Origin: Pseudomonas sp. 30_B
GTDB lineage: Bacteria > Pseudomonadota > Gammaproteobacteria > Pseudomonadales > Pseudomonadaceae
NCBI RefSeq assembly: GCF_017491605.1
Contig: NZ_JAFGYY010000002.1
Span: 186,001 to 250,000, forward strand
Length of the DNA: 64,000 nt
Direction of reading: 5' to 3'
Within the stretch, counting starts at the first letter, position 1; the number at the start of each line of letters is the position of its first letter. The notes below the pieces were generated by a model. That model did no database searches, was not told where the DNA came from, and worked only from the letters and a program-made list of their open reading frames with translations. This document shows, piece after piece, positions 1 to 12,892 of this stretch. A program made the position numbers and the translations under genes.

Positions 1-2785
<2,785 letters not shown>

Positions 2786-2804
2786 TTCGACTTCGAGGAT
2801 TTCG

Positions 2805-3428
2805 ATGCGTCTGATCCGCCTGTTGTTCGTTGCTGCGCTGGCTGTTGCCGGCGTCCAGGCCCATGCCGACGAGGCTGCTGCGCAGCGCCTGAGCGGGATG
2901 CTCACCAAGGCCCAGACCATGACCGCGCGCTTCTCCCAGCTGACCCTGGACGGCAGCGGCACGCGCCTGCAGGAAACCGCAGGTACCCTGGGCCTCAAGC
3001 GCCCGGGCCTGTTCCGCTGGCACACCGATGCGCCGAACGAGCAGCTGCTGATTTCCAATGGCGAGAAGATCTGGCTGTACGACCCGGACCTGGAGCAGGT
3101 GACCATCCAGAAGCTCGACCAGCGCCTGACCCAGACCCCGGCCCTGCTGCTTTCCGGCGACGTGTCGAAGATCGGCCAGAGCTTCGACATCACCGCCAAG
3201 GACGGCGGCAATGTGGTCGACTTCACCCTCAAGCCGAAGTCCAAGGACACCCTGTTCGACAGCCTGCGGATTTCCTTCCGCAGCGGCGTGGTGAACGACA
3301 TGCAGCTGATCGACAGCGTCGGCCAGCGTACCAATATCCTGTTCTTCGACGTGAAGATGAACGAGGCGATGGATGCCAAGCAGTTCGTCTTCGAGGTGCC
3401 CAAGGGCGTCGACGTCATCCAGGAATGA
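2805..3428 (+). CDS. lolA: Outer-membrane lipoprotein carrier protein LolA
   Basis: LolA is the periplasmic chaperone that takes lipoproteins from the LolCDE transporter to LolB at the outer membrane. The 207-residue product starts [16 protein letters not shown] with a classical signal peptide cleaved after AHA. The mature part has the LolA pattern [21 protein letters not shown] and [21 protein letters not shown] chose the ATG at 2805 because GAGGA precedes it; an upstream in-frame start would add nine residues before the signal peptide. It follows ftsK by 19 bases and is probably cotranscribed with it and rarA. Confidence 0.95.
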   Translation: MRLIRLLFVAALAVAGVQAHADEAAAQRLSGMLTKAQTMTARFSQLTLDGSGTRLQETAGTLGLKRPGLFRWHTDAPNEQLLISNGEKIWLYDPDLEQVTIQKLDQRLTQTPALLLSGDVSKIGQSFDITAKDGGNVVDFTLKPKSKDTLFDSLRISFRSGVVNDMQLIDSVGQRTNILFFDVKMNEAMDAKQFVFEVPKGVDVIQE

Positions 3429-3466
3429 CCGAGGCCTCGCGCCCGTTTGAGTTATAGGTAAGCCCC

Positions 3467-4792
3467 GTGGATCTGTTCCGCTCCGCCCCCGTTTCCCAGC
3501 CCCTGGCCGCGCGCTTGCGCGCGACCAGCCTGGACGAGTACGTCGGCCAGGAGCACCTGCTCGCCCGCGGCAAGCCGCTGCGCGAAGCGCTGGAGCAGGG
3601 CGCGCTGCACTCGATGATCTTCTGGGGACCGCCGGGTGTCGGCAAGACCACCCTGGCGAAGTTGCTGGCCCAGGTCACCGACGCGCATTTCGAGACCATC
3701 TCGGCGGTGCTCTCGGGGGTGAAGGAAATCCGCCAGTCGGTGGAAGTGGCCAAGCAACACGCCGCGCAGTACGGCCGCCGCACCATCCTCTTCGTCGACG
3801 AAGTGCACCGCTTCAACAAGAGCCAGCAGGATGCCTTCCTGCCCTATGTCGAAGACGGCACCCTGATTTTCATCGGCGCGACCACCGAGAACCCGTCCTT
3901 CGAGCTGAACAACGCGCTGCTGTCCCGCGCCCGCGTCTACGTGCTGAAAAGCCTGGACGAAGCGGCGCTGCGCCGGCTGGTAGAGCGTGCGTTGACCGAG
4001 GAGAAGGGCCTGGGCAAGCGCAATCTGAGCCTGCCCGACGACAGCTTCGCCATCCTCATGGCCGCCGCCGACGGCGATGGCCGCCGCCTGCTCAACCTGC
4101 TGGAGAACGCCTCGGACCTCGCCGAGGACAATGGCGAGATCAGCGCCGAACTGCTGCAGAACCTGCTGGGCGACTCGCGCCGGCGCTTCGACAAGGGCGG
4201 CGAGGCCTTCTATGACCAGATCAGCGCGCTGCACAAGTCGGTGCGCGGCTCCAGTCCCGATGGCGCGCTGTACTGGTATTCGCGCATGCTCGATGGCGGC
4301 TGCGACCCGCTGTATATCGCCCGCCGCGTGGTGCGCATGGCCAGCGAGGACATCGGCAACGCAGACCCCCGCGCACTGACCCTGTGCCTCAACGCCTGGG
4401 ATGTGCAGGAACGCCTGGGCAGCCCGGAAGGCGAGCTGGCCATTGCGCAAGCTATTGTCTATCTGGCCTGTGCGCCGAAGAGCAATGCCGTCTACAACGC
4501 CTACAACACGGCACGCCGTGACGTGGCCGAGAGCGGCTCGCTGGAAGTACCGCTGCACCTGCGCAACGCACCGACCAAATTGATGAAGAACCTGGGCTAT
4601 GGCGACGAGTATCGCTATGCCCATGATGAGCCGGATGCCTATGCGGCCGGGGAAGACTACTTCCCCGAGTCCATGGAACCGCGCCACTATTACCAACCCG
4701 TGCCGCGCGGGCTGGAGCTGAAGATCGGCGAGAAGTTGCGCCATCTGGCGAATCTCGACCAGAGCAGTCCGCGCAAGCGTAGAAAATCCTGA
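3467..4792 (+). CDS. rarA: Replication-associated recombination protein A (AAA+ ATPase)
   Basis: RarA (MgsA) is a tetrameric AAA+ ATPase related to clamp-loader subunits that acts at stalled replication forks. The 441 residues contain Walker [15 protein letters not shown], Walker [11 protein letters not shown], sensor 1 [12 protein letters not shown], and the C-terminal tetramerisation region with [18 protein letters not shown]. The start is GTG at 3467, giving [18 protein letters not shown], the usual N-terminus. It lies between lolA and serS, as in other pseudomonads. Confidence 0.95.
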   Translation: MDLFRSAPVSQPLAARLRATSLDEYVGQEHLLARGKPLREALEQGALHSMIFWGPPGVGKTTLAKLLAQVTDAHFETISAVLSGVKEIRQSVEVAKQHAAQYGRRTILFVDEVHRFNKSQQDAFLPYVEDGTLIFIGATTENPSFELNNALLSRARVYVLKSLDEAALRRLVERALTEEKGLGKRNLSLPDDSFAILMAAADGDGRRLLNLLENASDLAEDNGEISAELLQNLLGDSRRRFDKGGEAFYDQISALHKSVRGSSPDGALYWYSRMLDGGCDPLYIARRVVRMASEDIGNADPRALTLCLNAWDVQERLGSPEGELAIAQAIVYLACAPKSNAVYNAYNTARRDVAESGSLEVPLHLRNAPTKLMKNLGYGDEYRYAHDEPDAYAAGEDYFPESMEPRHYYQPVPRGLELKIGEKLRHLANLDQSSPRKRRKS

Positions 4793-4823
4793 AGTGGCGC
4801 CCGCGAGCGCCGCCTGACACTAG

Positions 4824-6119
<1,296 letters not shown>

Positions 6120-6120
6120 G

Positions 6121-7506
6121 ATGGACTTCCTGCCGCTGTTCCACATCCTGCGCGGACGTCGCGCGCTACTGGTCGGCGGCGGTGATGTCGCACTGCGCAA
6201 GGCGCGTCTGCTGAACGACGCCGGCGCGGTGCTGCGCGTCGTGGCTCCGGATGTGCATCCGGAGTTGCGCGAGCTGGTCGAGGAGGGCGCGGGTGAACTG
6301 CTCCTGCGCCCCTATGTCCAGGGCGATCTGCAGGATTGCGTGCTGGTTATCGCCGCGACCGACGATGAGCCGCTCAACGCCCAGGTCTCCCGCGATGCGA
6401 ATGAGCGCGGCGTGCCAGTCAATGTGGTGGATGCACCTGCCCTGTGCAGCGTGATCTTCCCGGCCATCGTCGACCGTTCACCGCTGGTGGTGGCGGTCTC
6501 CAGTGGTGGCGACGCGCCAGTGCTGGCGCGCCTGCTGCGCGCCAAGCTGGAAACCTGGATACCGGCGACCTACGGCCAGCTGGCCGGTCTCGCCAGCCGC
6601 TTCCGCGAGCGCGTGAAGCAGCGCCTGCCGGATCTGCAGCAGCGCCGCAAGTTCTGGGAAGAGGTGTTCCAGGGACCGGTGGCCGAACGCATGCTCGCCG
6701 GTCAGCCGAGCGAAGCTGAACGCCTGCTGGCGGGCAAGCTGGAGTCGCCGCAGGCCGAATCCCGCGGTGAGGTTTATCTGGTCGGCGCCGGGCCGGGCGA
6801 TCCCGATCTGCTGACCTTCCGCGCCCTGCGCCTGATGCAGCAGGCCGACGTGGTGCTCTATGACCGTCTCGTCGCGCCGGCGATTCTCGAACTGTGCCGC
6901 CGCGATGCGGACCGCCTATACGTCGGCAAGCGTCGCGCGGACCATGCCGTGCCGCAGGACGAGATCAATCGCAAGCTGGTCGAGCTGGCCCTGCAAGGCA
7001 AGCGCGTGCTACGCCTGAAAGGGGGCGATCCGTTCATCTTCGGCCGCGGTGGCGAAGAGATCGACGAGCTGGCGGCCAATGGCATTCCGTTCCAGGTCGT
7101 GCCCGGCATTACCGCGGCCAGTGGCTGTGCCGCCTACGCCGGCATCCCGCTGACCCATCGTGACTACGCACAGTCGGTACGCTTTGTGACCGGTCACCTG
7201 AAGGATGGTACGACCGATCTACCTTGGAACGATCTGGTCGCGCCGGGGCAAACCCTGGTGTTCTACATGGGCCTGGTCGGCTTGCCGGTGATCTGCGAGC
7301 AACTGGTGCGCCATGGCCGTTCCGCCGATACCCCGGCAGCGTTGGTGCAGCAAGGCACCACCGTGCACCAGCGGGTATTCACCGGCACCCTGGCCAACCT
7401 GCCCGAGCTGGTGGCCGAGCATGAGGTCCATGCGCCGACGCTGGTGATCGTGGGCGAAGTCGTGCAGTTGCGCGACAAGCTCGCCTGGTTCGAAGGGCAG
7501 CAATGA
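6121..7506 (+). CDS. cysG: Siroheme synthase (trifunctional CysG)
   Basis: Makes siroheme, the cofactor of sulfite and nitrite reductases, from uroporphyrinogen III. The 461-residue protein has an N-terminal dehydrogenase/ferrochelatase half with [16 protein letters not shown] as the NAD-binding loop, and a C-terminal SAM-dependent uroporphyrinogen methyltransferase starting near residue 216 with [20 protein letters not shown] and containing [16 protein letters not shown]. Length and order match CysG of enterobacteria and pseudomonads. One base separates it from serS. Confidence 0.97.
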   Translation: MDFLPLFHILRGRRALLVGGGDVALRKARLLNDAGAVLRVVAPDVHPELRELVEEGAGELLLRPYVQGDLQDCVLVIAATDDEPLNAQVSRDANERGVPVNVVDAPALCSVIFPAIVDRSPLVVAVSSGGDAPVLARLLRAKLETWIPATYGQLAGLASRFRERVKQRLPDLQQRRKFWEEVFQGPVAERMLAGQPSEAERLLAGKLESPQAESRGEVYLVGAGPGDPDLLTFRALRLMQQADVVLYDRLVAPAILELCRRDADRLYVGKRRADHAVPQDEINRKLVELALQGKRVLRLKGGDPFIFGRGGEEIDELAANGIPFQVVPGITAASGCAAYAGIPLTHRDYAQSVRFVTGHLKDGTTDLPWNDLVAPGQTLVFYMGLVGLPVICEQLVRHGRSADTPAALVQQGTTVHQRVFTGTLANLPELVAEHEVHAPTLVIVGEVVQLRDKLAWFEGQQ

Positions 7507-7547
7507 AGGCTATGCGCGGCAGTTCGTTGCCGCGCTGACCCGCTCCC

Positions 7548-7570
7548 GTAGGAGCGGACTCCGTCCGCGA
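7548..7570 (+). repeat. REP palindrome, type A
   Basis: Short palindrome with the frame GTAGGAGCGGACTCCGTCC plus GCGA, in the gap between the convergent cysG and glutathionyl-hydroquinone reductase genes. A degenerate inverted partner, CCGCGAACGGTTCCTAC, follows at about 7592-7608. It belongs to the REP family repeated elsewhere in the window. Confidence 0.8.
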
Positions 7571-7615
7571 TGCTCTTCGTCGGACATATAACCGCGAACG
7601 GTTCCTACGCCAACC

Positions 7616-8617
7616 TCAACCCTTACGCGCGATCCCCTTGCCCGGCAGATGCTCCCGCCCATGCGGCGCGCTGAAGTCCTGCTGCGGCCCCAGCGGCACG
7701 ATACCGGTCGGGTTGATGGTGCGGTGGCTGCCGTAGTAATGGTGCTTGATGTGCTGGAAATCCACCGTTCCGGCGACACCCTCCAGTTGATACAGCTCGC
7801 GCAGCCAGCCGGACAGGTTCGGATAATCCGCCAGGCGCCGCAGGTTGCACTTGAAGTGGCCGTGGTAGACCGCATCGAAGCGGATCAGCGTGGTGAACAG
7901 GCGCACATCGGCTTCGGTCAGGTATTCACCCGCCAGGTAGCGCTGCTCGCCCAGGCGCTCTTCCAGCCAGTCCAGCTCATTGAACAGGGTCTTGAAGGCC
8001 TCTTCGTAGGCGTCTTGTGTCGTGGCGAAGCCGGCGCGGTACACGCCGTTGTTCACTGCCGAGTAGATACGCTCGTTCAGCGCGTCGATCTGCGCCCGCA
8101 GCGGTTCCGGATAGAGGTCCAGCGGGTTGCCGGTGATCCCGTCGAAGGCCGAGTTGAACATGCGGATGATCTCCGCCGATTCGTTGCTGACGATGCGTTG
8201 CTCGTGCTTGTCCCACAGTAGCGGTACGGTGACGCGGCCGGTGTAGTGCGGGTCGTCTTTCGTGTAGCGCTGGTGGAGGAAGCCCAGGCCGTCGAGCTTG
8301 TCGCCGGTGGAGCCGAGCGCCTTGTCGAAGGTCCAGCCGTTTTCCAGCATCAGCCAGCTGACCACCGAAACGTCGATCAGCGACTCCAGGCCCTTCAGCT
8401 GACGGTAGATCAGCGTGCGGTGCGCCCAGGGGCAGGCCAGGGAAACATAGAGGTGATAGCGACCGGCTTCGGCGCGGAAGCCGCCTTCGCCGCTGGGGCC
8501 GGGGCGGCCGTCCGCGGTGATCCAGTTGCGGCGCTGCGCGTTCTCGCGCTGGAAGCGGCCGTCCTTGCTGGTGTCATACCACTGGTCATGCCAGCGGCCA
8601 TCGATCAACTGTCCCAT
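7616..8617 (-). CDS. yqjG: Glutathionyl-hydroquinone reductase (YqjG/Xi-class GST)
   Basis: Xi-class glutathione transferase that removes glutathione from glutathionyl-hydroquinones. The 333-residue protein has the family N-terminus [16 protein letters not shown] and the catalytic cysteine at residue 62 in [12 protein letters not shown], inside a thioredoxin fold, followed by an all-helical C-terminal domain containing [26 protein letters not shown] lies seven bases before the ATG. The gene stands alone, convergent with cysG. Confidence 0.92.
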   Translation of the reverse strand: MGQLIDGRWHDQWYDTSKDGRFQRENAQRRNWITADGRPGPSGEGGFRAEAGRYHLYVSLACPWAHRTLIYRQLKGLESLIDVSVVSWLMLENGWTFDKALGSTGDKLDGLGFLHQRYTKDDPHYTGRVTVPLLWDKHEQRIVSNESAEIIRMFNSAFDGITGNPLDLYPEPLRAQIDALNERIYSAVNNGVYRAGFATTQDAYEEAFKTLFNELDWLEERLGEQRYLAGEYLTEADVRLFTTLIRFDAVYHGHFKCNLRRLADYPNLSGWLRELYQLEGVAGTVDFQHIKHHYYGSHRTINPTGIVPLGPQQDFSAPHGREHLPGKGIARKG

Positions 8618-8704
8618 CTGTGTGCTCCAGAAAGCGGGTAGATGGGACCAGTCTATCGGTTAAGACTCGATTGATTGGCGCAAAAACAGGATTCCAGATA
8701 TCGA

Positions 8705-9703
8705 TTAAATCGATCTGTTGCGCGCAGCCCAGCGTGTATCGGCTTCCGCGAAGGCATCGTCGCGTGACAACCCCTGCGCTCGCAGGGCCAGAGCCATGGT
8801 TGCGCGTACCGCCAGTTCACCGTAGCCATCTTCGACTTCGCCGCGCCAGAAGGCGGCCAGATGGGTGGGGTCGAGCGTTTCCGGCTTGACGTGACGCAGC
8901 GGCGACAGCGCCGGCCATTCTTCGTCCCAGGCTTCGCCATCTCGGCAGCCATAGAGGTGCGAGGTGGCGTCGGGGTTCATCTCGATCTCGCCGCCCTCGC
9001 CCTTGATGACGATGGCATAGTCGCCGAGCAGGCGGCTGCCTTCGCGGTGCACTTCCTGGTAGCCGGGGTGGAAGATGCTCTGCAGCACGCAGGTGGCGCC
9101 CAGCGGATTGAGCAAACGCACGGCGGAGTGCATGGGCGAGCGCAGGCCGAGGGTGTTGCGGAGGTCGATCATCCGCTGCAGGCGCGGCATCCAGTCCACC
9201 AGCGGGGCGAAGGCGATGCCGCTATCGTCCAGCGCGGTGCTCACCGAGCTCCAGTCGCGGCACAGCGGCAGGCCGAGCTGTTCCAGCAGTTGCTCGGTGT
9301 ACATGCGTCCGGCGGTGTGCGCGCCGCCGCCGTGCAGCAGGATGCGCGTGCCGCTGCCGGCCAGGCACTTGGCGGCCAGCAGGTACCAGGGCAGGTGGCG
9401 TTTCTTGCCGGCGTAGCTGGGCCAGTCCAGGTCCACGGTGATCTTCGGCACCTGCAGGCGCGAACGCACGGCCTCGGTGAAACCGGCCAGCTCCTCGGCG
9501 CTTTCCTCCTTGTGTCGCAGCAGCATCAGGAAGGCGCCCAGTTGGGCATCTTCGACCTTGTCGTCGAGGATCAGGCCCAGCGCTTCGCGGGCTTCCTCGC
9601 GGGTCAGGCCGCGCGCGCCGCGCTTGCCCTTGCCGAGGATGCGCACGAACTGGGCGAACGGATGTTCTTCAGGTGTCTGCAGGACGAGCGGGGCGGCAGT
9701 CAT
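8705..9703 (-). CDS. TrpD2/YbiB-like glycosyl transferase-family protein
   Basis: The 332-residue protein resembles anthranilate phosphoribosyltransferase (helical N-terminal domain with LTREEAREALGLILDDKV; later ILLHGGGAHTAGRMYTEQLL and RNTLGLRSPMHSAVRLLNPL), matching the YbiB/TrpD2 branch. Members of that branch are described as nucleic-acid binding rather than tryptophan biosynthetic. I place the start at ATG 9703, which overlaps the tusE stop as ATGA, rather than two codons upstream at TTG 9709. The overlap makes it the last gene of the tus operon, so a link to tRNA or sulfur-relay work is plausible but inferred. Confidence 0.8.
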   Translation of the reverse strand: MTAAPLVLQTPEEHPFAQFVRILGKGKRGARGLTREEAREALGLILDDKVEDAQLGAFLMLLRHKEESAEELAGFTEAVRSRLQVPKITVDLDWPSYAGKKRHLPWYLLAAKCLAGSGTRILLHGGGAHTAGRMYTEQLLEQLGLPLCRDWSSVSTALDDSGIAFAPLVDWMPRLQRMIDLRNTLGLRSPMHSAVRLLNPLGATCVLQSIFHPGYQEVHREGSRLLGDYAIVIKGEGGEIEMNPDATSHLYGCRDGEAWDEEWPALSPLRHVKPETLDPTHLAAFWRGEVEDGYGELAVRATMALALRAQGLSRDDAFAEADTRWAARNRSI

Positions 9704-10035
9704 AGGCAATTGGTCGGCTTCGGCAGACCGGCGAGCTTGGCGGCAAGCTTGGCCGGGGTGCCCTTGAACAGGAGGTTGAGGTGCAGGCTGCTGCCCTTTT
9801 CCGCTCCCAGTTTCTGGGCCACGTATTTGATCAGCGGGCGGTTGGCCGGGGAGAGCTGGAATTCGCCATAGAACTCACGCAGCAGCAGGAGGATTTCCCA
9901 GTGCTCGGGCGTCAGGTGGATGCCTTCGTTGTGCGCCAGGGCCTCGGCGGCGGCATCGCTCCAGTCGTCGAGCTGCACCAGGTAGCCGTCCTTGTCCAAC
10001 GCCAGGGCGTGTCCGTTGACCAGTAGAGTGCTCAT
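9700..10035 (-). CDS. tusE: TusE/DsrC-family sulfur relay protein
   Basis: Accepts persulfide sulfur from TusBCD and hands it to MnmA for 2-thiouridine formation at the tRNA wobble position. The 111-residue protein carries the DsrC fold signature (HWEILLLLREFYGEFQLSPANRPL) and ends PKPTNCL, with the reactive cysteine next to last as in TusE. It overlaps tusB upstream and the TrpD2-like gene downstream by four bases each, indicating translational coupling. Confidence 0.93.
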   Translation of the reverse strand: MSTLLVNGHALALDKDGYLVQLDDWSDAAAEALAHNEGIHLTPEHWEILLLLREFYGEFQLSPANRPLIKYVAQKLGAEKGSSLHLNLLFKGTPAKLAAKLAGLPKPTNCL

Positions 10036-10334
10036 AGCCAGGCATTCACCTTGTCGAAGCGGGTGCAGAGTTCGACGAAACCGGGGTAATCGACCGCAAT
10101 GACGCGGGCGGGCACGTCATCCATACCGCGCGCCTGCAGGTCTTCCAGCAGGGCGAAGAGTCCATTGGCGGCGGGCATCAGCTCCAGCGCCTGGCAGGGG
10201 GCGGTGCCGTCGCGCAGGGCGTAGACGGCGTCGCCGGTCAGCAGCAGGCCGTCGTCCGGGCCGAGCAAGTGCAGGCAGCTGGCGAGTCGGCCATCGTCGA
10301 AGGGGGAGTGCGAGAGCAGGTGGAGGGTAGCCAT
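10032..10334 (-). CDS. tusB: Sulfurtransferase complex subunit TusB (DsrH-like)
   Basis: Small subunit of the TusBCD heterohexamer that relays sulfur for tRNA thiolation. The 100 residues begin MATLHLLSHSPFDDGRLASCL and contain LLLTGDAVYALRDG, typical of TusB/DsrH. Its start shares one base with the tusC stop, and its stop overlaps the tusE start by four bases. Placement between tusC and tusE supports the call more strongly than sequence alone. Confidence 0.88.
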   Translation of the reverse strand: MATLHLLSHSPFDDGRLASCLHLLGPDDGLLLTGDAVYALRDGTAPCQALELMPAANGLFALLEDLQARGMDDVPARVIAVDYPGFVELCTRFDKVNAWL

Positions 10335-10693
10335 CAGATCGTGATCACCTGGTCGTGGGTTTGCAGCAGGTCGCGCAGTGCGGCGGCGTCCAGTGCCTGT
10401 ACCGGCAGGGTCAGGCTCGCAGCGTCGAGGCCGCGCTCACCGAGGCTGCGCTGGCTGACGTAGAGCGCTTCCACACCGAACAGCGGCAGGGCTTGCAGGT
10501 TGGCCTGCAGGTCCTTCTGTTCGAGGGTGGCCGGGCGCTGGCCGGGCGCGAGCTGGAACACGCCGTCATCGAGGAACAGCATCGAGATCGGCAGATCGAA
10601 GGCGCCGCCGGCCAGGGCGATGTCCAGCGCTTCGCGGGCAGCGGGGCCGGCCCAGGGCGCCTGGCGGCTGATGATCAGCAGAGACTTGGCCAT
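10334..10693 (-). CDS. tusC: Sulfurtransferase complex subunit TusC (DsrF-like)
   Basis: Second subunit of the TusBCD sulfur-relay complex. The 119-residue product (MAKSLLIISRQAPWAGPAAR) shows the DsrE/DsrF fold, with the region LPISMLFLDDGVFQLAPGQ. I start it at ATG 10693, which overlaps the tusD stop as ATGA; a TTG one codon upstream is also possible. Structural role within the complex is known for the family; no catalytic cysteine is required here. Confidence 0.9.
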   Translation of the reverse strand: MAKSLLIISRQAPWAGPAAREALDIALAGGAFDLPISMLFLDDGVFQLAPGQRPATLEQKDLQANLQALPLFGVEALYVSQRSLGERGLDAASLTLPVQALDAAALRDLLQTHDQVITI

Positions 10694-11085
10694 CAATCGC
10701 CTCCGAAGCAGACCAGGCGGTCCGCCAGTTGCGCCGCTTCATGCAGCTGGCCGAGGCCGGAAAGGTCCCAGGGCGCCTGCAGGTTGGCGGCAGGACGCGA
10801 ATAGCGGTTGGCTTCCTCGCTATTCAACACGCCACGGCGCAGCGCGGCGGCGATGCAGACCACACCATCGAGTTGGTTGTTGGCGACGAAACGGGTCCAG
10901 CTGGCGGCTACGTCCAGTTCATCCTGGCCGGCTACGGCGTTGGCCGAGGCGCTGTACACGCCGTCCTGGTAGAAGAACAGCCGGGTGATTTCGTGCCCGC
11001 CGGCCAGCGCAGCCTCGGCAAAGCGCAATGCGCGTCGGGCTGCCGGTGAATGCGGCGGGGAGAAGAGGGCGATGACGAACTTCAT
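10693..11085 (-). CDS. tusD: Sulfurtransferase complex subunit TusD (DsrE-like)
   Basis: Catalytic subunit of TusBCD that receives sulfane sulfur from TusA. The 130-residue protein has the persulfide-carrying cysteine at residue 77 in GVVCIAAALRRGVL, matching Cys78 of the E. coli protein, and RLFFYQDGVYSASA. It is the first gene of the tusD-C-B-E-trpD2-like run, all on the reverse strand with overlapping ends. Its promoter should lie between here and the tRNA-Ser gene. Confidence 0.93.
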   Translation of the reverse strand: MKFVIALFSPPHSPAARRALRFAEAALAGGHEITRLFFYQDGVYSASANAVAGQDELDVAASWTRFVANNQLDGVVCIAAALRRGVLNSEEANRYSRPAANLQAPWDLSGLGQLHEAAQLADRLVCFGGD

Positions 11086-11157
11086 GGAGCGGGCCTTCGC
11101 GACGAATTTTCGCAGGATGATACGGCACTATGTCGGTTTTTGCCGTGCCGCAGAAAC

Positions 11158-11186
11158 GCAAAAGCCCCGCGAGGCGGGGCTTTTGA
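11158..11186. terminator. Rho-independent terminator, probably bidirectional
   Basis: AAAGCCCCGC-GAG-GCGGGGCTTTT is a tight hairpin with A and T runs on its two sides. It lies just beyond the 3' end of tRNA-Ser on the reverse strand and so should end that transcript. Confidence 0.85.
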
Positions 11187-11198
11187 CGTAGGGAATAA

Positions 11199-11286
11199 TG
11201 GCGGAAGCGCAGAGATTCGAACTCTGGGGGCTGTTACACCCGGCGGTTTTCAAGACCGCTGCCTTAAACCACTCGGCCACACTTCC
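11199..11286 (-). tRNA. serT: tRNA-Ser(UGA)
   Basis: On the reverse strand the sequence GGAAGTG...CGCTTCC forms the acceptor stem, followed by discriminator G and an encoded CCA. The anticodon loop CTTGAAA gives anticodon TGA. The 88-base length and the long variable arm are typical of tRNA-Ser, and the sequence is very close to the E. coli UGA isoacceptor as I recall it. A terminator follows at 11158-11186. Confidence 0.95.
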
Positions 11287-11421
11287 GCATGAGCGGGGCG
11301 CCATAGTACCGGATCGCAACACACTGTCAAACTCTGGTTATTCGGGGCTCTTTTGCCTCTGTTATGATGAATGGCACTACGGTCACGGACCCGTATCCCG
11401 CTTAAACAGGAGTGTCTCGAC

Positions 11422-12087
11422 ATGCAAGAACGGCAATATCTCGACTCCACAGCCGTGGAGCAGAAAGAGGTCAGCGGCGTCCTGCGCAATACCTACGGCC
11501 TGCTCGCGCTGACGCTGGCCTTCAGTGGCCTGGTGGCTTTCGCCTCGCAGCAGATGCGTTTGCCCTACCCGAGCGTCTTCGTGGTGCTGCTGGGCTTCTA
11601 CGGTCTGTTCTTCCTTACCGTGAAGCTGCGCAACAGCGCCTGGGGCCTGCTCAGCACCTTCGCCCTGACCGGCTTCATGGGCTACACCCTTGGCCCGATC
11701 CTCAACCTGTACCTGGGCATGGCCAATGGCGCGAGTGTGATCTCGTCAGCCTTCTTCATGACTGCCCTGGTGTTCTTCGGCCTGTCCGCCTATGTGCTGA
11801 CCACCCGCAAGGACATGAGCTTCCTGTCCGGCTTCATCACCGCAGGCTTCTTCGTGCTGCTGGGCGCCGTGCTGGTCTCGTTGTTCTTCCAGATCAGCGG
11901 CCTGCAATTGGCCATCAGCGCCGGCTTCGTGCTGTTCTCCTCGGCGATGATCCTGTTCCAGACCAGCGCGATCATCCACGGTGGCGAACGCAACTACATC
12001 ATGGCCACCATCAGCCTGTACGTGTCGATCTACAACATGTTCCTCAGCCTGCTGCAGATCTTCGGCATCATGGGCAGCGACGACTGA
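11422..12087 (+). CDS. yccA: BI-1/YccA-family inner membrane protein
   Basis: The 221-residue protein has seven hydrophobic segments and the Bax-inhibitor-1 family layout: a short polar N-terminus (MQERQYLDSTAVEQKEVSGV), then the membrane bundle ending SIYNMFLSLLQIFGIMGSDD. E. coli YccA binds and modulates the FtsH protease; that role here is by family. AGGAGT ends nine bases before the chosen ATG at 11422. A TATGAT at 11363-11368 is a possible -10 box. A terminator follows at 12104-12133. Confidence 0.92.
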   Translation: MQERQYLDSTAVEQKEVSGVLRNTYGLLALTLAFSGLVAFASQQMRLPYPSVFVVLLGFYGLFFLTVKLRNSAWGLLSTFALTGFMGYTLGPILNLYLGMANGASVISSAFFMTALVFFGLSAYVLTTRKDMSFLSGFITAGFFVLLGAVLVSLFFQISGLQLAISAGFVLFSSAMILFQTSAIIHGGERNYIMATISLYVSIYNMFLSLLQIFGIMGSDD

Positions 12088-12103
12088 TCGTCCCGCAGTC
12101 CTG

Positions 12104-12133
12104 CAAAAAAGCCCGTCTCGACGGGCTTTTTTC
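12104..12133 (+). terminator. Rho-independent terminator after yccA
   Basis: AAAAAAGCCCGTC-TC-GACGGGCTTTTTTC forms a strong hairpin with a T run, 16 bases after the yccA stop. Confidence 0.9.
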
Positions 12134-12207
12134 ATTTCCGGGGGCACTGGCTTGCACGACCGCGCATCCGGCCTTCATCACGTCCGCTCCTGAGCCCCTG
12201 CAATAGG

Positions 12208-12237
12208 ATTGGCACAAAATTAATTATTTGTGCCAAT
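12208..12237. promoter_or_regulatory. Palindromic operator upstream of the VOC-SDR unit
   Basis: Perfect 11-base inverted arms, ATTGGCACAAA at 12208-12218 and TTTGTGCCAAT at 12227-12237, flank an AT-only 8-base spacer. A related dyad (GGCGCAAA / TTTGTGCC) lies at 16464-16486 between the flavoprotein gene and the TetR gene, so both are candidate binding sites for that regulator. Binding is inferred. Confidence 0.65.
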
Positions 12238-12355
12238 ATCGGAGTCTCAAACTATTCGGTTTGTGTCATAGCGGTCGTCGCCGGGCATGGCTTGAGCGTC
12301 AGGACAATGCACGGCTTGCGATCCTTCCCACTGAGATCATTCGCAAGGAATTCTC

Positions 12356-12883
12356 ATGAGCACTGTTTGGCTCGGTCCCATGGACCAGATCGGCTATCTC
12401 GTTGATGACCTGGAACAGAGCATCGGACGCTGGCAACGGCAAATCGGTGTGGGGCCATGGACGGTCTTTCGTAACGTGACCCTGGAAGGGACATACCGTG
12501 GCGAGCCCGTGACCGTCACCATGGATGTCGGGCTCGGTTATCAGGGCGGGATGCAGATCGAGCTGATCCAGGCGACCAATTCCTCGAAGTCGCCGTACCG
12601 GGACGAGCAGGGGCGTGCGCTCCGGGGGATGCACCATGTCGCCTGGGTGGTCGATGACATCGACCAGGCGATGGAGCGCCTGACGTCCACGGGGCTGCGG
12701 GTGGTTTTCGAAGCGAGCAATCCCTCGACCCGCGTTGCCTACTTCGAAAATGAAGAAGAGCCCGGTGTGCTCTATGAGGTCATCCACGGCCTGGGCATGC
12801 GCGAGATGATTCAGCAGGGCATCGAGGCCGCCAGGACCTGGGACGGCTCTCCTTCCATTCATGTCATTGACGTCTCTGCGTGA
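12356..12883 (+). CDS. VOC-family (glyoxalase/dioxygenase superfamily) protein
   Basis: A 175-residue protein with two beta-alpha-beta-beta-beta modules of the vicinal-oxygen-chelate fold: MDQIGYLVDDLEQSIGRW near the N-terminus and MHHVAWVVDDIDQAMERL near residue 92, then YFENEEEPGVLYEVIHGL. The H/E positions could hold a metal. The family includes epimerases, dioxygenases and isomerases, and substrate cannot be read. AAGGA precedes the ATG. It is the first gene of a two-gene unit with the SDR nine bases downstream, inside the accessory catabolic cluster. Confidence 0.82.
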   Translation: MSTVWLGPMDQIGYLVDDLEQSIGRWQRQIGVGPWTVFRNVTLEGTYRGEPVTVTMDVGLGYQGGMQIELIQATNSSKSPYRDEQGRALRGMHHVAWVVDDIDQAMERLTSTGLRVVFEASNPSTRVAYFENEEEPGVLYEVIHGLGMREMIQQGIEAARTWDGSPSIHVIDVSA

Positions 12884-12892
12884 GAACTCTGC

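Noticed and set aside
11353..11368. TTGCCT/TATGAT as a yccA promoter
   Set aside because: The hexamers are too close together (under ten bases) to form a sigma-70 promoter; only the -10-like box is mentioned as possible.
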